A stretch of 64,000 bases of DNA from JAPPHA01 sp965242975 (GTDB taxonomy: Bacteria; Pseudomonadota; Alphaproteobacteria; Rhodobacterales; Rhodobacteraceae). The notes under the pieces are model-generated. The model had not been told where the DNA came from and did not search any database. It saw nothing but the letters and a program-made list of their open reading frames with translations. The position numbers and the translations under genes were made by a program. Location of the stretch: contig CBDETS010000007.1 of assembly GCA_965242975.1 (NCBI GenBank), positions 248,001 through 312,000 on the forward strand. The letters run 5' to 3'. This document shows, in pieces, positions 27,195 through 35,944 of this stretch. Every line of letters begins with the position of its first letter. The stretch's first letter is position 1.

Positions 27195-27461
27195 ATGGGC
27201 CGAAAAGAAAGAATGGAGACGGTCTTGCGGCAGGAATTCGCGCCGTCCGTCCTGGAGATTGTTGATGAAAGTGACGCGCACCGCGGCCACGCAGGTTACC
27301 GGGACGGGGGCGAAACCCATTACCGTGTGCGCATTCGCGCGGCCTCGCTTGGTGGACTGGGTCGGGTCGAGCGCCAGCGGCGAATTTATCGATCACTTGC
27401 AGCCGAGTTTTCGTCGGGCCTCCACGCATTGTCACTGGATGCTTCCGGCCTCGACACGTGA
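27195..27461 (+). CDS. bolA: BolA-family protein
   Basis: BolA proteins partner monothiol glutaredoxins in iron-sulfur and iron handling and influence cell shape. The 88-residue protein has the class II KH-like fold pattern: LEIVDESDAHRGHAGYRDGG with the conserved histidines, ETHYRVRI, and the RVERQRRIYRSLAAEF helix followed by HALSLDA. Several iron-sulfur related genes lie within the window (an ErpA-type gene at 42720), though not adjacent. Confidence 0.93.
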   Translation: MGRKERMETVLRQEFAPSVLEIVDESDAHRGHAGYRDGGETHYRVRIRAASLGGLGRVERQRRIYRSLAAEFSSGLHALSLDASGLDT

Positions 27462-27567
27462 CACCGAACCGCGCGTCGTACCGCACCGGTGAACGTGGGA
27501 GGGGCCGCGCTCCGGTGGGCAGCCGGTTTCTTCGCGAACGGTCTGGTGGTCCGGTCAGACCCGGGAA

Positions 27568-27981
27568 TCAGGATCTTGCGAAGGGAGGTGTGGAGCGAAA
27601 GGCGTCATCGTCATCAGGAACGGCCCGGGACGCGATCGGAGGCGTCGGCCTAACGCCGTGCTCCGGCTGGCGGTAGTCCATGGGCAGTCCATTGTCTTCG
27701 GGACCAACCATCTGCGGTCCAAGGTCGTGCGGGATCGGGTCCTCATTGACGATCGGCCGCCGGAACACCAAAAAGGACGCAATTTCGACAACCTTGGTTC
27801 GAAACAGGCCGGATCTGAATTCGACCGGGAAGGAGTCGGTCCGCACGTATTCCCATCCGTCCTCCGCCGCGGCGTTCAACTGGTCCGTCAGACCGATGGC
27901 CAGCCTGGTGTTCGGACTTCGAATACCCCTGATGCGTCCCGGGCGACGCTGGGCCGGTTCCATCTTGTATTCGTGCTGCAT
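27568..27981 (-). CDS. DUF4177-like small protein
   Basis: A 137-residue protein resembling the small alphaproteobacterial DUF4177 family. It starts HEYKMEPAQRR, and the conserved core AAEDGWEYVRTDSFPVE precedes a short beta-strand segment ending FLVFRRP. The C-terminal 50 residues are proline- and aspartate-rich and probably disordered. The function is unknown. It is convergent with bolA and lies 70 bases downstream of gatB in the same direction, so it could be in the gatB transcript. Confidence 0.7.
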   Translation of the reverse strand: MQHEYKMEPAQRRPGRIRGIRSPNTRLAIGLTDQLNAAAEDGWEYVRTDSFPVEFRSGLFRTKVVEIASFLVFRRPIVNEDPIPHDLGPQMVGPEDNGLPMDYRQPEHGVRPTPPIASRAVPDDDDAFRSTPPFARS

Positions 27982-28051
27982 CGTGTCTTGACCTGGTGCT
28001 GCCGGACGGACGTCCGATTCCCGCGCGGGATCTGCAAATGCCTGTTTCTGT

Positions 28052-29542
28052 CTACCTCAGCAGTCTCGAGCGCAACAACTCGTTTACCAGCTTCGGATTG
28101 GCTTTTCCATCAGTTGCTTTCATGACCTGGCCGACGAACCACCCAAGAACCTTCGGGTTGGTCTTCAGCCGTTCAACCTGATCCGGGGACGAGGCAACGA
28201 CCTCGTCAATCGCGGACTCGATCGCCGACTGGTCCGTAAGCTGCTTCATTCCGCGCTTATCGACGATTTCAGCCGGATCACCCCCGTCGGTCCAGACGAT
28301 CTCGAACAACTCCTTGGCAATCTTGCCGGAGATCTCCGCGGAGGAAATCAGATCGAGAATGCTTCCCAGCTGACCAGCGGACACAGGGCTGTCCTCTATG
28401 GATGTGCCTTCCTTGTTCAACCGTCCGAACAGTTCGTTGACGACCCAGTTAGCCGCGAGTTTTCCATCCCGGCCGTGGGCAACCGCTTCGAAGTAGTCGG
28501 CATTGGCGGATTCTGCAGTGAGTACATCTGCATCGTACGCGGTTACGGCGTAGTCACGAACGAAGCGACCGTGTTTCTCGTCAGGCAATTCCGGCAAGGC
28601 TTCGGCGATTCGCTTGATTCGGGCCGGGTCGAGCCGCAGTGGCAAGAGATCGGGGCACGGAAAGTACCGGTAGTCATGTGCCTCTTCCTTGGAACGCATG
28701 GAGCGCGTTTCGCAACGGTCAGGGTCAAACAGCCGGGTCTCCTGGCGAACTGACCCACCGTCTTCAAGAACTCCTGCCTGCCGCTGGGCCTCGCTTTCGA
28801 TCGCCTGCTGAATGAACCGCATGGAGTTCATGTTCTTGATTTCGCACCGCGTTCCAAGACAAGCGGAATCACCTGACTCGCGGTAGGTCTCGTAGTCTCC
28901 GGGGCGGCAAATGGACACATTGACATCGGCGCGCAGGCTGCCTTCCTGCATGTTGCCGTCACACGTACCGAGATAACGCAATATCTGCCGGAGCTTTCCG
29001 AGATAGGCCGCGGCTTCGCCGGGTCCCCGGATGTCCGGGCGGCTGACGATTTCCATCAGCGCGACGCCCGTTCGGTTGAGATCGACAAACGAACTCTCGG
29101 GGTCCATGTCGTGGACCGACTTTCCGGCATCCTGTTCCAGATGAATGCGTTCGATGCGTACGCGCCGCACGGACCCGGGCCCGACTTTGACGAGCACCTC
29201 TCCCTCCCCGACGATCGGATGGTACAACTGGGAAATCTGATACCCTTGTGGCAGGTCAGGGTAGAAATAGTTCTTGCGGTCGAACTGGCTGAAAAGGTTT
29301 ATCTTCGCCCGGAGTCCAAGCCCGGTGCGTATCGCCTGGTCGATGCAGAAGTCATTCACGACGGGGAGCATGCCGGGCATCGCCGCGTCGACGAATGATA
29401 CATTGACGTTGGGACTGGCCCCGAAGGAGGTCGACGCTCCGGAAAACAGTTTCGAGTTCGAGCGGACCTGAGCATGGACTTCCATGCCGACAACGACTTC
29501 CCATTCGCTCCTGGCCGTTGTGAACGTCCAGGGAACGGGCAC
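28052..29542 (-). CDS. gatB: GatB, aspartyl/glutamyl-tRNA amidotransferase subunit B
   Basis: GatB is the kinase/transamidase subunit of GatCAB, which converts Glu-tRNA(Gln) or Asp-tRNA(Asn) to the amide form. The chain of about 496 residues contains EVVVGMEVHAQV and DRKNYFYPDLPQGYQISQ. The cradle domain is followed by the helical and YqeY-type tail (about residue 350 onward, ending in LVNELLRSRL). The open frame extends to 29650; GTG 29542 was chosen because it lies shortly before the conserved N-terminus, but this start is uncertain. gatA and gatC are not in the window. Confidence 0.92.
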   Translation of the reverse strand: MPVPWTFTTARSEWEVVVGMEVHAQVRSNSKLFSGASTSFGASPNVNVSFVDAAMPGMLPVVNDFCIDQAIRTGLGLRAKINLFSQFDRKNYFYPDLPQGYQISQLYHPIVGEGEVLVKVGPGSVRRVRIERIHLEQDAGKSVHDMDPESSFVDLNRTGVALMEIVSRPDIRGPGEAAAYLGKLRQILRYLGTCDGNMQEGSLRADVNVSICRPGDYETYRESGDSACLGTRCEIKNMNSMRFIQQAIESEAQRQAGVLEDGGSVRQETRLFDPDRCETRSMRSKEEAHDYRYFPCPDLLPLRLDPARIKRIAEALPELPDEKHGRFVRDYAVTAYDADVLTAESANADYFEAVAHGRDGKLAANWVVNELFGRLNKEGTSIEDSPVSAGQLGSILDLISSAEISGKIAKELFEIVWTDGGDPAEIVDKRGMKQLTDQSAIESAIDEVVASSPDQVERLKTNPKVLGWFVGQVMKATDGKANPKLVNELLRSRLLR

Positions 29543-29894
29543 CCGTTGCTGATTCTCGGTTGCTGATTTGCCTGGTTGGATCACTGACCGGAAACGCCCC
29601 TGCCTGCGGTTTGGATTTACGTTAATAGTTCCGGCGATTCCGCCTCGCAAGTACAGATGCGGGTAGCACGGCGGACTTGACGGCGACCGAATTGGCGGGT
29701 TTTCATTGGGAAGAGTTGTGCATCGCGTGAGCCATTGCCTATAGGCGACTCGCGTACCGACTCAAACGGGTGAGTTGCCATTTCGGAAACTTTGCGGACG
29801 AAGCCATCCCTCCTGCCGCATCGGTTTCAGGCCCACCCTTCGCCAATTGCGCGCGCATGTGTGGACGAGAGTATTCGCCGGATGAGGCCCCAGC
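29543..29894. other. gatB-deaminase divergent intergenic region
   Basis: About 350 bases between divergent genes. No gene, repeat or terminator is supported here; it presumably carries the promoters of gatB and of the deaminase-like gene. Confidence 0.35.
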
Positions 29895-30512
29895 ATGACC
29901 GATTGCGGAACTTTCGAACTTCCAAAGAACAGGGCTCGCTTTTTTTCCCGGCTCCTCGAGACGATTGAAATCGATATCGCACCGCTGACGACGCGAGGTG
30001 TCGCCATCGGAAACAAGGTTTTCGGTGCCGCGATTCTGAGGAAGTCGGACCTGAGCCTCGTCCTGGCCGACACGAACAACGAGATTGCCAATCCGCTCTG
30101 GCACGGCGAAATCCAATGCCTGAAGAGCTTTTACGAGTTGGAGGAGCGACCCCGGACGAATGAGTTGATCTTCCTCGCGACGCACGAACCGTGTTCTTTG
30201 TGCCTCTCTGCGATCACGTGGGCCGGCTTTGACAACTTCTTTTTCTTCTTCAGCCACGAGAACAGCCGCGACAGCTTTGCGATACCGCATGATTTGAGGA
30301 TCCTCGGCGAAGTCTTCCGCCTGGAAGACGGTCAATACAACCGAAAGAACGCCTACTGGTCTTGCTGGAGTATCAGGGACGAAATAGACCGTCTCGACGA
30401 ATTGGAGCGTGGGCCCCTGATGGAACGAGCGGATCGACTCGGCGAACTCTACGAGTCGCTCTCGGAAATCTACCAGAAGTCAAAAGGCGCCTCCGCCATC
30501 CCGTTCCGCTGA
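29895..30512 (+). CDS. Cytidine/nucleoside deaminase-like protein
   Basis: The 205-residue protein has the zinc-dependent cytidine-deaminase fold signatures: H70 and E72 in WHGEIQCLKSF, and C100 and C103 in HEPCSLCLSAITWAG. A helix after the second zinc motif leads to a C-terminal extension (about 150-205) that is not part of the TadA core. It is longer and more divergent than TadA (about 150-170 residues), so tRNA editing is unlikely to be its role; a free base or nucleoside substrate is more probable but unknown. It stands alone on its strand. Confidence 0.8.
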   Translation: MTDCGTFELPKNRARFFSRLLETIEIDIAPLTTRGVAIGNKVFGAAILRKSDLSLVLADTNNEIANPLWHGEIQCLKSFYELEERPRTNELIFLATHEPCSLCLSAITWAGFDNFFFFFSHENSRDSFAIPHDLRILGEVFRLEDGQYNRKNAYWSCWSIRDEIDRLDELERGPLMERADRLGELYESLSEIYQKSKGASAIPFR

Positions 30513-31221
30513 TCCGCGCGAACGCAGGTGCCAAACAGCCGGGTCGATATGGCGGTTCGCCGTCGGGAACGCCTTTGGAGCCCTTCGCTTGGATTTTGTC
30601 GGGAACGACTACGGCCAAACTGACATTTCTCGTGCGACTCCGGATGAGACAGCTCCGTAGTCAAAGCCGGTGCAGCCGTTTCCGACATGTGGGCATCAAA
30701 GTACGGGCGGGTCGGTGACCGTTCATTGTGACCGGCGCCCTTTGGAGGACCGACAGTTTGCTGCGGGGCGGGCGTTGAGCGTCCTGGCAAGTGCGGAAAC
30801 TGGCTGCCGGCCGCCCGGAATTGACGAATTCCATGGCCAGTTCTATCCGAATGCCCCGCTGTTTACAGAGATGCCCGAACGCGATACGGCGCGCTTGCGC
30901 CGCCGCTCGTCTCTCATGGATGCCTGTCGGGACCAGGGAGCACTCGAAATCGGTGATGTCGCCGAATTCGGCCATGTTCATCGTTCCACCCGGGCTGGTT
31001 GCATCAGGACGGCTCTGCCACTGTTCAGGACGATCGGCTTTCGCCAACCGGCCAAGGTGTACGGGTTTCCACTGGTCGGCGCAGGGCAAAAAAACTGTGT
31101 ACGTACGGGTGCTCAAGACGGGATTCTGGGAACGGCAAGGTTGCCGAGCCCTGCAATCTGAACTACCACCACGCATTGTTCAACCGGCACCAATCCTGAG
31201 CGCGACTTGAGAGGAGCAACC
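30513..31221. other. Gene-free stretch before malate synthase
   Basis: About 700 bases where every open frame on both strands lacks recognisable motifs. The final part must hold the malate synthase promoter. It could be an eroded gene, but no family could be identified. Confidence 0.4.
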
Positions 31222-33399
31222 GTGGCTAGAACAGACAAGGCGGACTTGCGGGTCGGCGAAGAGCTTGCTGACTTTATCGATCACGAAGTGTTGCCCGGTA
31301 CCGGAGTCGAACCTGGCCGATTCTGGCAGGGATTTTCCGACTTGGTCCACGGATTCGGCGAAGAGCAAAAGGCGCTCCTGGAGAAACGCGACGAATTGCA
31401 GGGCAAGATCGACCGATGGTATCTGGATCGCCGCCCGAACCCGGCGAGCGCCGAAGAGACCAGGATGTTTCTCGAAGGGATAGGATACCTTCTTCCCGAC
31501 GGCCCCGACTTTCAGATCGAAACCGAGAACATCGATGAAGAGATTTCGTCCGTGGCGGGGCCCCAGCTCGTCGTCCCGGCGTCAAACGCGCGCTACGCGT
31601 TGAATGCCGCAAACGCGCGTTGGGGGTCCCTGTATGATGCGCTCTATGGGACCGACGCCTTGGGCCGGGCTCGGGACGGCAGCTATGATCGTGCTCACGG
31701 GGCCAGGGTCATTCGCTGGGCGCGCGAGTTTCTCGATCGGGCGGTTCCCCTCGACGGCGCCAGTCACATCGATGTCGATTCCTATGTTCACTCGGATGGT
31801 CGTCTCCTGGCCCGGGTTGCCGACCGGGGGTTCGAGTTGAAGGATCGTGATCAGTATTGCGGCCATCAGGGCGACCGATCCAGCCCGGACGCCATCATTC
31901 TGAAAAACAACGGGTTGCACATTCTGGTTCGGATCAATGCGAACAATCCCGTTGGCAGTTCGGACAAGGCAGGTGTCTCGGACGTCGTGCTCGAGTCCGC
32001 CCTGACGACGATCGTCGACTGCGAGGACTCGGTCGCCGCCGTGAACGCGGCGGAAAAAACCTTGGTTTACCGCAATTGGCTCGGGCTGATGAAGGGTGAC
32101 CTCGAAGCGAGCTTCCACAAGGCGGGCAAGCAGATTCATCGCCGACTCGAGGGTGACATTCCCTACGTCACGGCCGAAGGGTTGTCAGCCACTCTTCGAC
32201 GGAGGTCTCTTTTGCTCGTCCGCAATGTCGGGCTCTTGATGACCAGCCCCGCGATCCTGGATCGAAACGGGAATGAGGTGCAGGAGTCCCTGATGGACGG
32301 GATGTGCACGACCGTGATCGCGCGGCACGACCTGAACAAGGCCGGCGGAGGCGGAAATTCCAGATACGGGTCCGTTTACGTGGTCGTGCCAAAGCTTCAT
32401 GGTCCCCGGGAGGTCGCCTACGTCGATCGCGTGTTTTCCGAAATCGAAAAGGTGCTCGATGTACCGCACAACACGGTGAAAATCGGTATCATGGATGAGG
32501 AACGGCGGACCTCCGTCAATCTCAAGTCATGTATCCGCGCGGCCAGGGCCCGGGTCGCGTTCATCAACACCGGTTTTCTCGACCGGACGGGTGATGAAAT
32601 CCACACGGCCATGGAAGCAGGCACTTTCCTCAGAAAGAACGACATTCGATCACAACTGTGGATCGCAGCCTACGAAGACCGAAACGTCGACATCGGGCTC
32701 GCGTGCGGGTTTTCCGGCAAAGCCCAGATCGGCAAGGGCATGTGGGCAGCCGCCGATCAGATGCGCGACATGCTGGAGCAGAAGTCCGGCCATCCCCGCG
32801 CCGGGGCGAACTGTGCGTGGGTTCCCAGCCCGACAGCCGCGACGCTCCATGCGACGCATTACCACGAGGTCGACGTCTTTGCACGGCAAGACGAGCTTGC
32901 GGCGGTAGGAAGCAGGGGAAAGCTCGGTGACCTGTTGACCGTGCCGCTCGCTGGCGGTGTCAATTGGTCCCGTCGCGAAATTCAGGACGAGATCGACAAC
33001 AACGCACAAGGGATTCTCGGTTATGTCGTCCGATGGGTGGACCATGGTGTCGGATGTTCCAAGGTGCCGGACATCAATGATGTCGCCTTGATGGAGGACC
33101 GGGCTACATGCCGGATTTCCTCGCAAATGCTTGCCAACTGGATGCATCACGGGGTCGTATCCGCCGAGCAGGTCATGGAAGCATTGCGGCGCATGGCGGG
33201 GAAGGTCGATGCACAGAACGTTGACGATCCGAACTACAAGCCGATGGCGCCGGATTATGACGGACTTGCATTCATGGCGGCGCATGATCTCGTGTTCGGA
33301 GGCACGACGGCACCGTCGGGATACACCGAGCCGGCGCTTCATGCGCGCAGGCTTCAGGCCCTGGAAGCGGCAGGCAGAGAAAGGATTGATCGTGAGTGA
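31222..33399 (+). CDS. glcB: Malate synthase G
   Basis: This enzyme condenses glyoxylate with acetyl-CoA to give malate. The 725-residue protein has the length of the monomeric G isoform. Family blocks include VDCEDSVAAVNAAEK, VGLLMTSPAILDRNG, MDGMCTTVIARHDL, KIGIMDEERRTSVNL and INTGFLDRTGDEIHT. The last third has GANCAWVPSPTAATLHA. GTG 31222 is preceded by GAGGAG and was preferred over the upstream TTG. The next gene overlaps its end by eight bases, and that gene is GlcG-like as in the E. coli glc operon. Confidence 0.95.
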   Translation: MARTDKADLRVGEELADFIDHEVLPGTGVEPGRFWQGFSDLVHGFGEEQKALLEKRDELQGKIDRWYLDRRPNPASAEETRMFLEGIGYLLPDGPDFQIETENIDEEISSVAGPQLVVPASNARYALNAANARWGSLYDALYGTDALGRARDGSYDRAHGARVIRWAREFLDRAVPLDGASHIDVDSYVHSDGRLLARVADRGFELKDRDQYCGHQGDRSSPDAIILKNNGLHILVRINANNPVGSSDKAGVSDVVLESALTTIVDCEDSVAAVNAAEKTLVYRNWLGLMKGDLEASFHKAGKQIHRRLEGDIPYVTAEGLSATLRRRSLLLVRNVGLLMTSPAILDRNGNEVQESLMDGMCTTVIARHDLNKAGGGGNSRYGSVYVVVPKLHGPREVAYVDRVFSEIEKVLDVPHNTVKIGIMDEERRTSVNLKSCIRAARARVAFINTGFLDRTGDEIHTAMEAGTFLRKNDIRSQLWIAAYEDRNVDIGLACGFSGKAQIGKGMWAAADQMRDMLEQKSGHPRAGANCAWVPSPTAATLHATHYHEVDVFARQDELAAVGSRGKLGDLLTVPLAGGVNWSRREIQDEIDNNAQGILGYVVRWVDHGVGCSKVPDINDVALMEDRATCRISSQMLANWMHHGVVSAEQVMEALRRMAGKVDAQNVDDPNYKPMAPDYDGLAFMAAHDLVFGGTTAPSGYTEPALHARRLQALEAAGRERIDRE

Positions 33400-33820
33400 G
33401 ATTTCAATTTCCGAGGCTCGAAAGATCATTGCCGGGACGCTCGGGAGCGGCAGGGAAAGACGACTGAAACCGCTCACCGTCGCAGTTCTCGATACCGGCG
33501 GTCACGTGAAAGCGGTAGAACGGGAGGACGGCGCTTCGCCAGGGCGCTTTGCCATCGCGATGGGCAAGGCCTACGGCTGCCTGATGCTCGGAATGGGCGG
33601 GCAGGCCATGATGAACCGGGCAGAGCAGCAACCGTATTTCGTTTCCGCGATGAACGGGCTATTCGGTGGCAAGGTCGTGCCTGTTCCCGGGGGAGTACTG
33701 GTTCGCGGCCGCAACGGTGGTGTCGTCGGTGCGGTCGGCGTTTCCGGCGATCTTTCCGAAAACGATGCGGCCGCTGCCGTAGAGGGCATTGAGTCGGCGG
33801 GCTTTTCGGCCGAGCCGTAA
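33392..33820 (+). CDS. GlcG/HbpS-family protein
   Basis: A 142-residue protein of the GlcG/HbpS-like fold, a family implicated in haem or cofactor binding and found in glycolate operons. The pattern is an N-terminal helix (ISEARKIIAGTL), then LTVAVLDTGGHVKAVEREDGASPGRFAIAMGKA in two blocks, and the glycine-rich end PVPGGVLVRG and VGAVGVSGDLSENDAAAA. GTG 33392 overlaps glcB by eight bases and has AAAGGA upstream. The physiological role of GlcG remains unsettled; the context suggests glycolate/glyoxylate metabolism. Confidence 0.85.
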   Translation: MSEISISEARKIIAGTLGSGRERRLKPLTVAVLDTGGHVKAVEREDGASPGRFAIAMGKAYGCLMLGMGGQAMMNRAEQQPYFVSAMNGLFGGKVVPVPGGVLVRGRNGGVVGAVGVSGDLSENDAAAAVEGIESAGFSAEP

Positions 33821-33957
33821 CCGTTTGATCGTGTCCATCCGGAATCGGATCCGCTCAAGGCGGAACGAAATATGGTCCAGGAGAGTGGTTCGGCTATAAC
33901 CGGCGGTCATGAGTTCACCATCTGCAGGAATGACACGCAGGCGGAATGGAAAGGGCG

Positions 33958-34737
33958 ATGTCAAACGGTAAACCGGTTGTTGGCGTCAGTGGCAATGGAT
34001 ACCTGATCGACGGAGAGTATCCGGTCCAGGCCAGCGGCGTTCACAACATCGAAGCGATTTCGGATGTGGCCGGGGCGGTCGCGCTGATTCTGCCGTCGTT
34101 GCCACATGTCAACTCGATCCCGGACCTTCTGCACGTGTGTGACGGATTCGTGTTTACGGGTGCGCGTCCGAATGTTCATCCCGAGGAGTACGGCGAAATG
34201 CCGACGGACGCGCACGGGATGTTTGACCGGGCACGTGACAAGATGGCGCTGCCATTGATCAGGGCCGCCGTTGATGTGGGCAAACCGGTTCTCGGGATTT
34301 GCCGCGGGTTTCAGGAAATGAACGTTGCGTTTGGTGGAACCCTGTATCCGGAGATCCGTGACTTGCCGGGACGGATGAACCACAGGATGCCGCCCGACGG
34401 AACCCTGATCGAAAAGTTCGCGCACAGGCACGAAGTTGCGCTTGACGAGGGAGGAGTTTTCGCCCGGATCTTCGGCTCGAACACGGTCACGACGAACTCC
34501 CTGCACGGGCAGGGGATCAAGCGGCCGGGCGCGCGCATAGTCGTGGAGGGCCGTGCCCCGGACGGGACGGAAGAGGCGATCCGGGTTCGGAACGCGCCCG
34601 GTTTCGCGCTGGCGGTCCAGTGGCATCCGGAATGGCGTGCATCACGGGATCCGGTCTCCCGCCTCCTTTACGAGGCGTTCGGAGCGGCATTGAGGAACAC
34701 GGCGGGTACGTGCTCCGGCACGATTGGAGAACGTTAG
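33958..34737 (+). CDS. Class-I glutamine amidotransferase-like hydrolase (peptidase C26)
   Basis: The 259-residue protein resembles PuuD-type gamma-glutamyl-GABA hydrolases. The nucleophile elbow is GICRGFQEMN with C115, and the catalytic dyad partners are H223 and E225 in QWHPEW. NSLHGQGI is also typical of the family. PuuD cleaves gamma-glutamyl-GABA during putrescine catabolism, but no other Puu enzymes are nearby, so the substrate is open. ATG 33958 has GGAAAGG before it; ATG 33946 is an alternative. It may be co-transcribed with the nitrilase-family gene after 111 bases. Confidence 0.85.
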   Translation: MSNGKPVVGVSGNGYLIDGEYPVQASGVHNIEAISDVAGAVALILPSLPHVNSIPDLLHVCDGFVFTGARPNVHPEEYGEMPTDAHGMFDRARDKMALPLIRAAVDVGKPVLGICRGFQEMNVAFGGTLYPEIRDLPGRMNHRMPPDGTLIEKFAHRHEVALDEGGVFARIFGSNTVTTNSLHGQGIKRPGARIVVEGRAPDGTEEAIRVRNAPGFALAVQWHPEWRASRDPVSRLLYEAFGAALRNTAGTCSGTIGER

Positions 34738-34848
34738 AGGGACGCGGCAGTCGATCGGGCCCGGTGCATCACGGGAGCTTCGCGGGCACGGGGCCGTTTT
34801 GGACGGCACCAGGGGTCTCCGGCGGGATCGGACAGCAAGGACCGGACC

Positions 34849-35730
34849 ATGCGCACCAAATTGAGAGTGTCGATCGCGCAACTCACGTCCTCGAACAGGC
34901 ACGATGCCAATATCGAGTTGATGACATCCGCCGCTCTCGCGGCCAAGGAACACGGTGCCGATCTGCTGGCCTTGCCGGAGGCTTCCGGCCTGATGAACCA
35001 GGACGGTGCCGATGCGAGACAGCATGTCACCGGCCCTGGAGATGACCCCTTTATTGCCGCGTGCCGCGTACAGGCGGCCGAGCAGGGCATCTGGATTCAC
35101 CTTGGATCGACGCCCGTCAGGAAATCGGACCGCCGGTATCTCAACCACTCCGTACTGCTGGACGATCGCGGCAGGACGAGGGCGACTTATGACAAGATCC
35201 ACCTGTTCGACATTTGCCTTGAAGGCCAGAATCCGACTGGAGAGTCGCGGCGATACGAGGCTGGCAATGAGGCAGTTCTTGTCGACACGCCCTGGGGTCC
35301 CTGGGGCCTTTCTGTCTGTTACGACTTGCGATTTCCGTACCTGTACAGGGAGTACTGCCTGAACGGAGCGACGGTCGTGTTTGTTCCGTCAGCCTTTACG
35401 GTTCCGACCGGGCTCGCCCACTGGGAAGTGCTCCTGAGGGCCAGGGCCATTGAAAACGGGGTTTGGGTAATTGCTCCAGCACAGGTCGGTCGTCATGCCG
35501 ACGGGCGGGCAACCTATGGCCATTCCGTTATCATCGACCCATGGGGCAAGGTTGACCTGGATCTTGGCGGCGATTGTCCCGCCCAGGCAACCATCAATAT
35601 CGATCTGGAAAAAGTGGCGTGGGCGCGTTCACAGATTCCGTCGCTCCGGAATGGGCGTGCGTATTCGTTCAGGCGTGCCGAACGCCACGAAGAAACGTGT
35701 GAAGACGACTCCGGGTCTTCGCGCCATTGA
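34849..35730 (+). CDS. Carbon-nitrogen hydrolase (Nit1-like amidase)
   Basis: The 293-residue protein is a nitrilase-superfamily hydrolase with the E-K-C triad: E44 in ALPEASG, K116 in YDKIHLFD and C157 in VCYDLRFP. The pattern YDKIHLFD with VCYDLRFP is typical of the Nit1/Nit2 branch, whose known activity is hydrolysis of deaminated glutathione or omega-amides. AAGGA lies just upstream of ATG 34849. With the preceding C26 hydrolase it forms a pair of amide-cleaving enzymes. The last residues (HEETCEDDSG) are an unconserved acidic tail. Confidence 0.88.
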   Translation: MRTKLRVSIAQLTSSNRHDANIELMTSAALAAKEHGADLLALPEASGLMNQDGADARQHVTGPGDDPFIAACRVQAAEQGIWIHLGSTPVRKSDRRYLNHSVLLDDRGRTRATYDKIHLFDICLEGQNPTGESRRYEAGNEAVLVDTPWGPWGLSVCYDLRFPYLYREYCLNGATVVFVPSAFTVPTGLAHWEVLLRARAIENGVWVIAPAQVGRHADGRATYGHSVIIDPWGKVDLDLGGDCPAQATINIDLEKVAWARSQIPSLRNGRAYSFRRAERHEETCEDDSGSSRH

Positions 35731-35806
35731 CTTGAGGCGTTTTCGAAAGGCGTGAGCGGCTGGATCGACGCACAGTCGGTAGCGGTTGCCGTGTGTCCCA
35801 CCTATG

Positions 35807-35869
35807 GGAACCGCATTAACGCGGGTTCCGGAATCCTCGCCACCTTTCAGATCGGAACCCGGATTCCGG
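35807..35869. repeat. Nested palindromes (REP-like) between convergent genes
   Basis: GGAACC (35807-35812) pairs with GGTTCC (35824-35829). CCGGAATCC (35828-35836) pairs exactly with GGATTCCGG (35861-35869), and GGAACC at 35854-35859 is again complementary to the GGTTCC at 35824. The region can therefore fold in alternative ways. It lies in the 214-base gap between the convergent nitrilase and scpB genes. The rest of this gap holds no supported gene. A role in termination or a repeated extragenic palindrome are both possible. Confidence 0.55.
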
Positions 35870-35944
35870 CTGGTTGTCAAAGGCCATTCGCGTCTGCCGT
35901 GCTCACTGCGTGATCCGGGCCTTTCCGTGTTGAGCGCCAGCCCG

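Noticed and set aside
30661..31176. Overlapping frames on both strands before malate synthase
   Set aside because: Neither shows any motif, and each is as good as the other, so no gene is supported.
35761..35870. Possible tRNA suggested by a GGTTCC-GGAATCC stretch resembling a T arm
   Set aside because: No matching acceptor stem, D arm or anticodon arm could be built on either strand; the palindromes explain the pattern.
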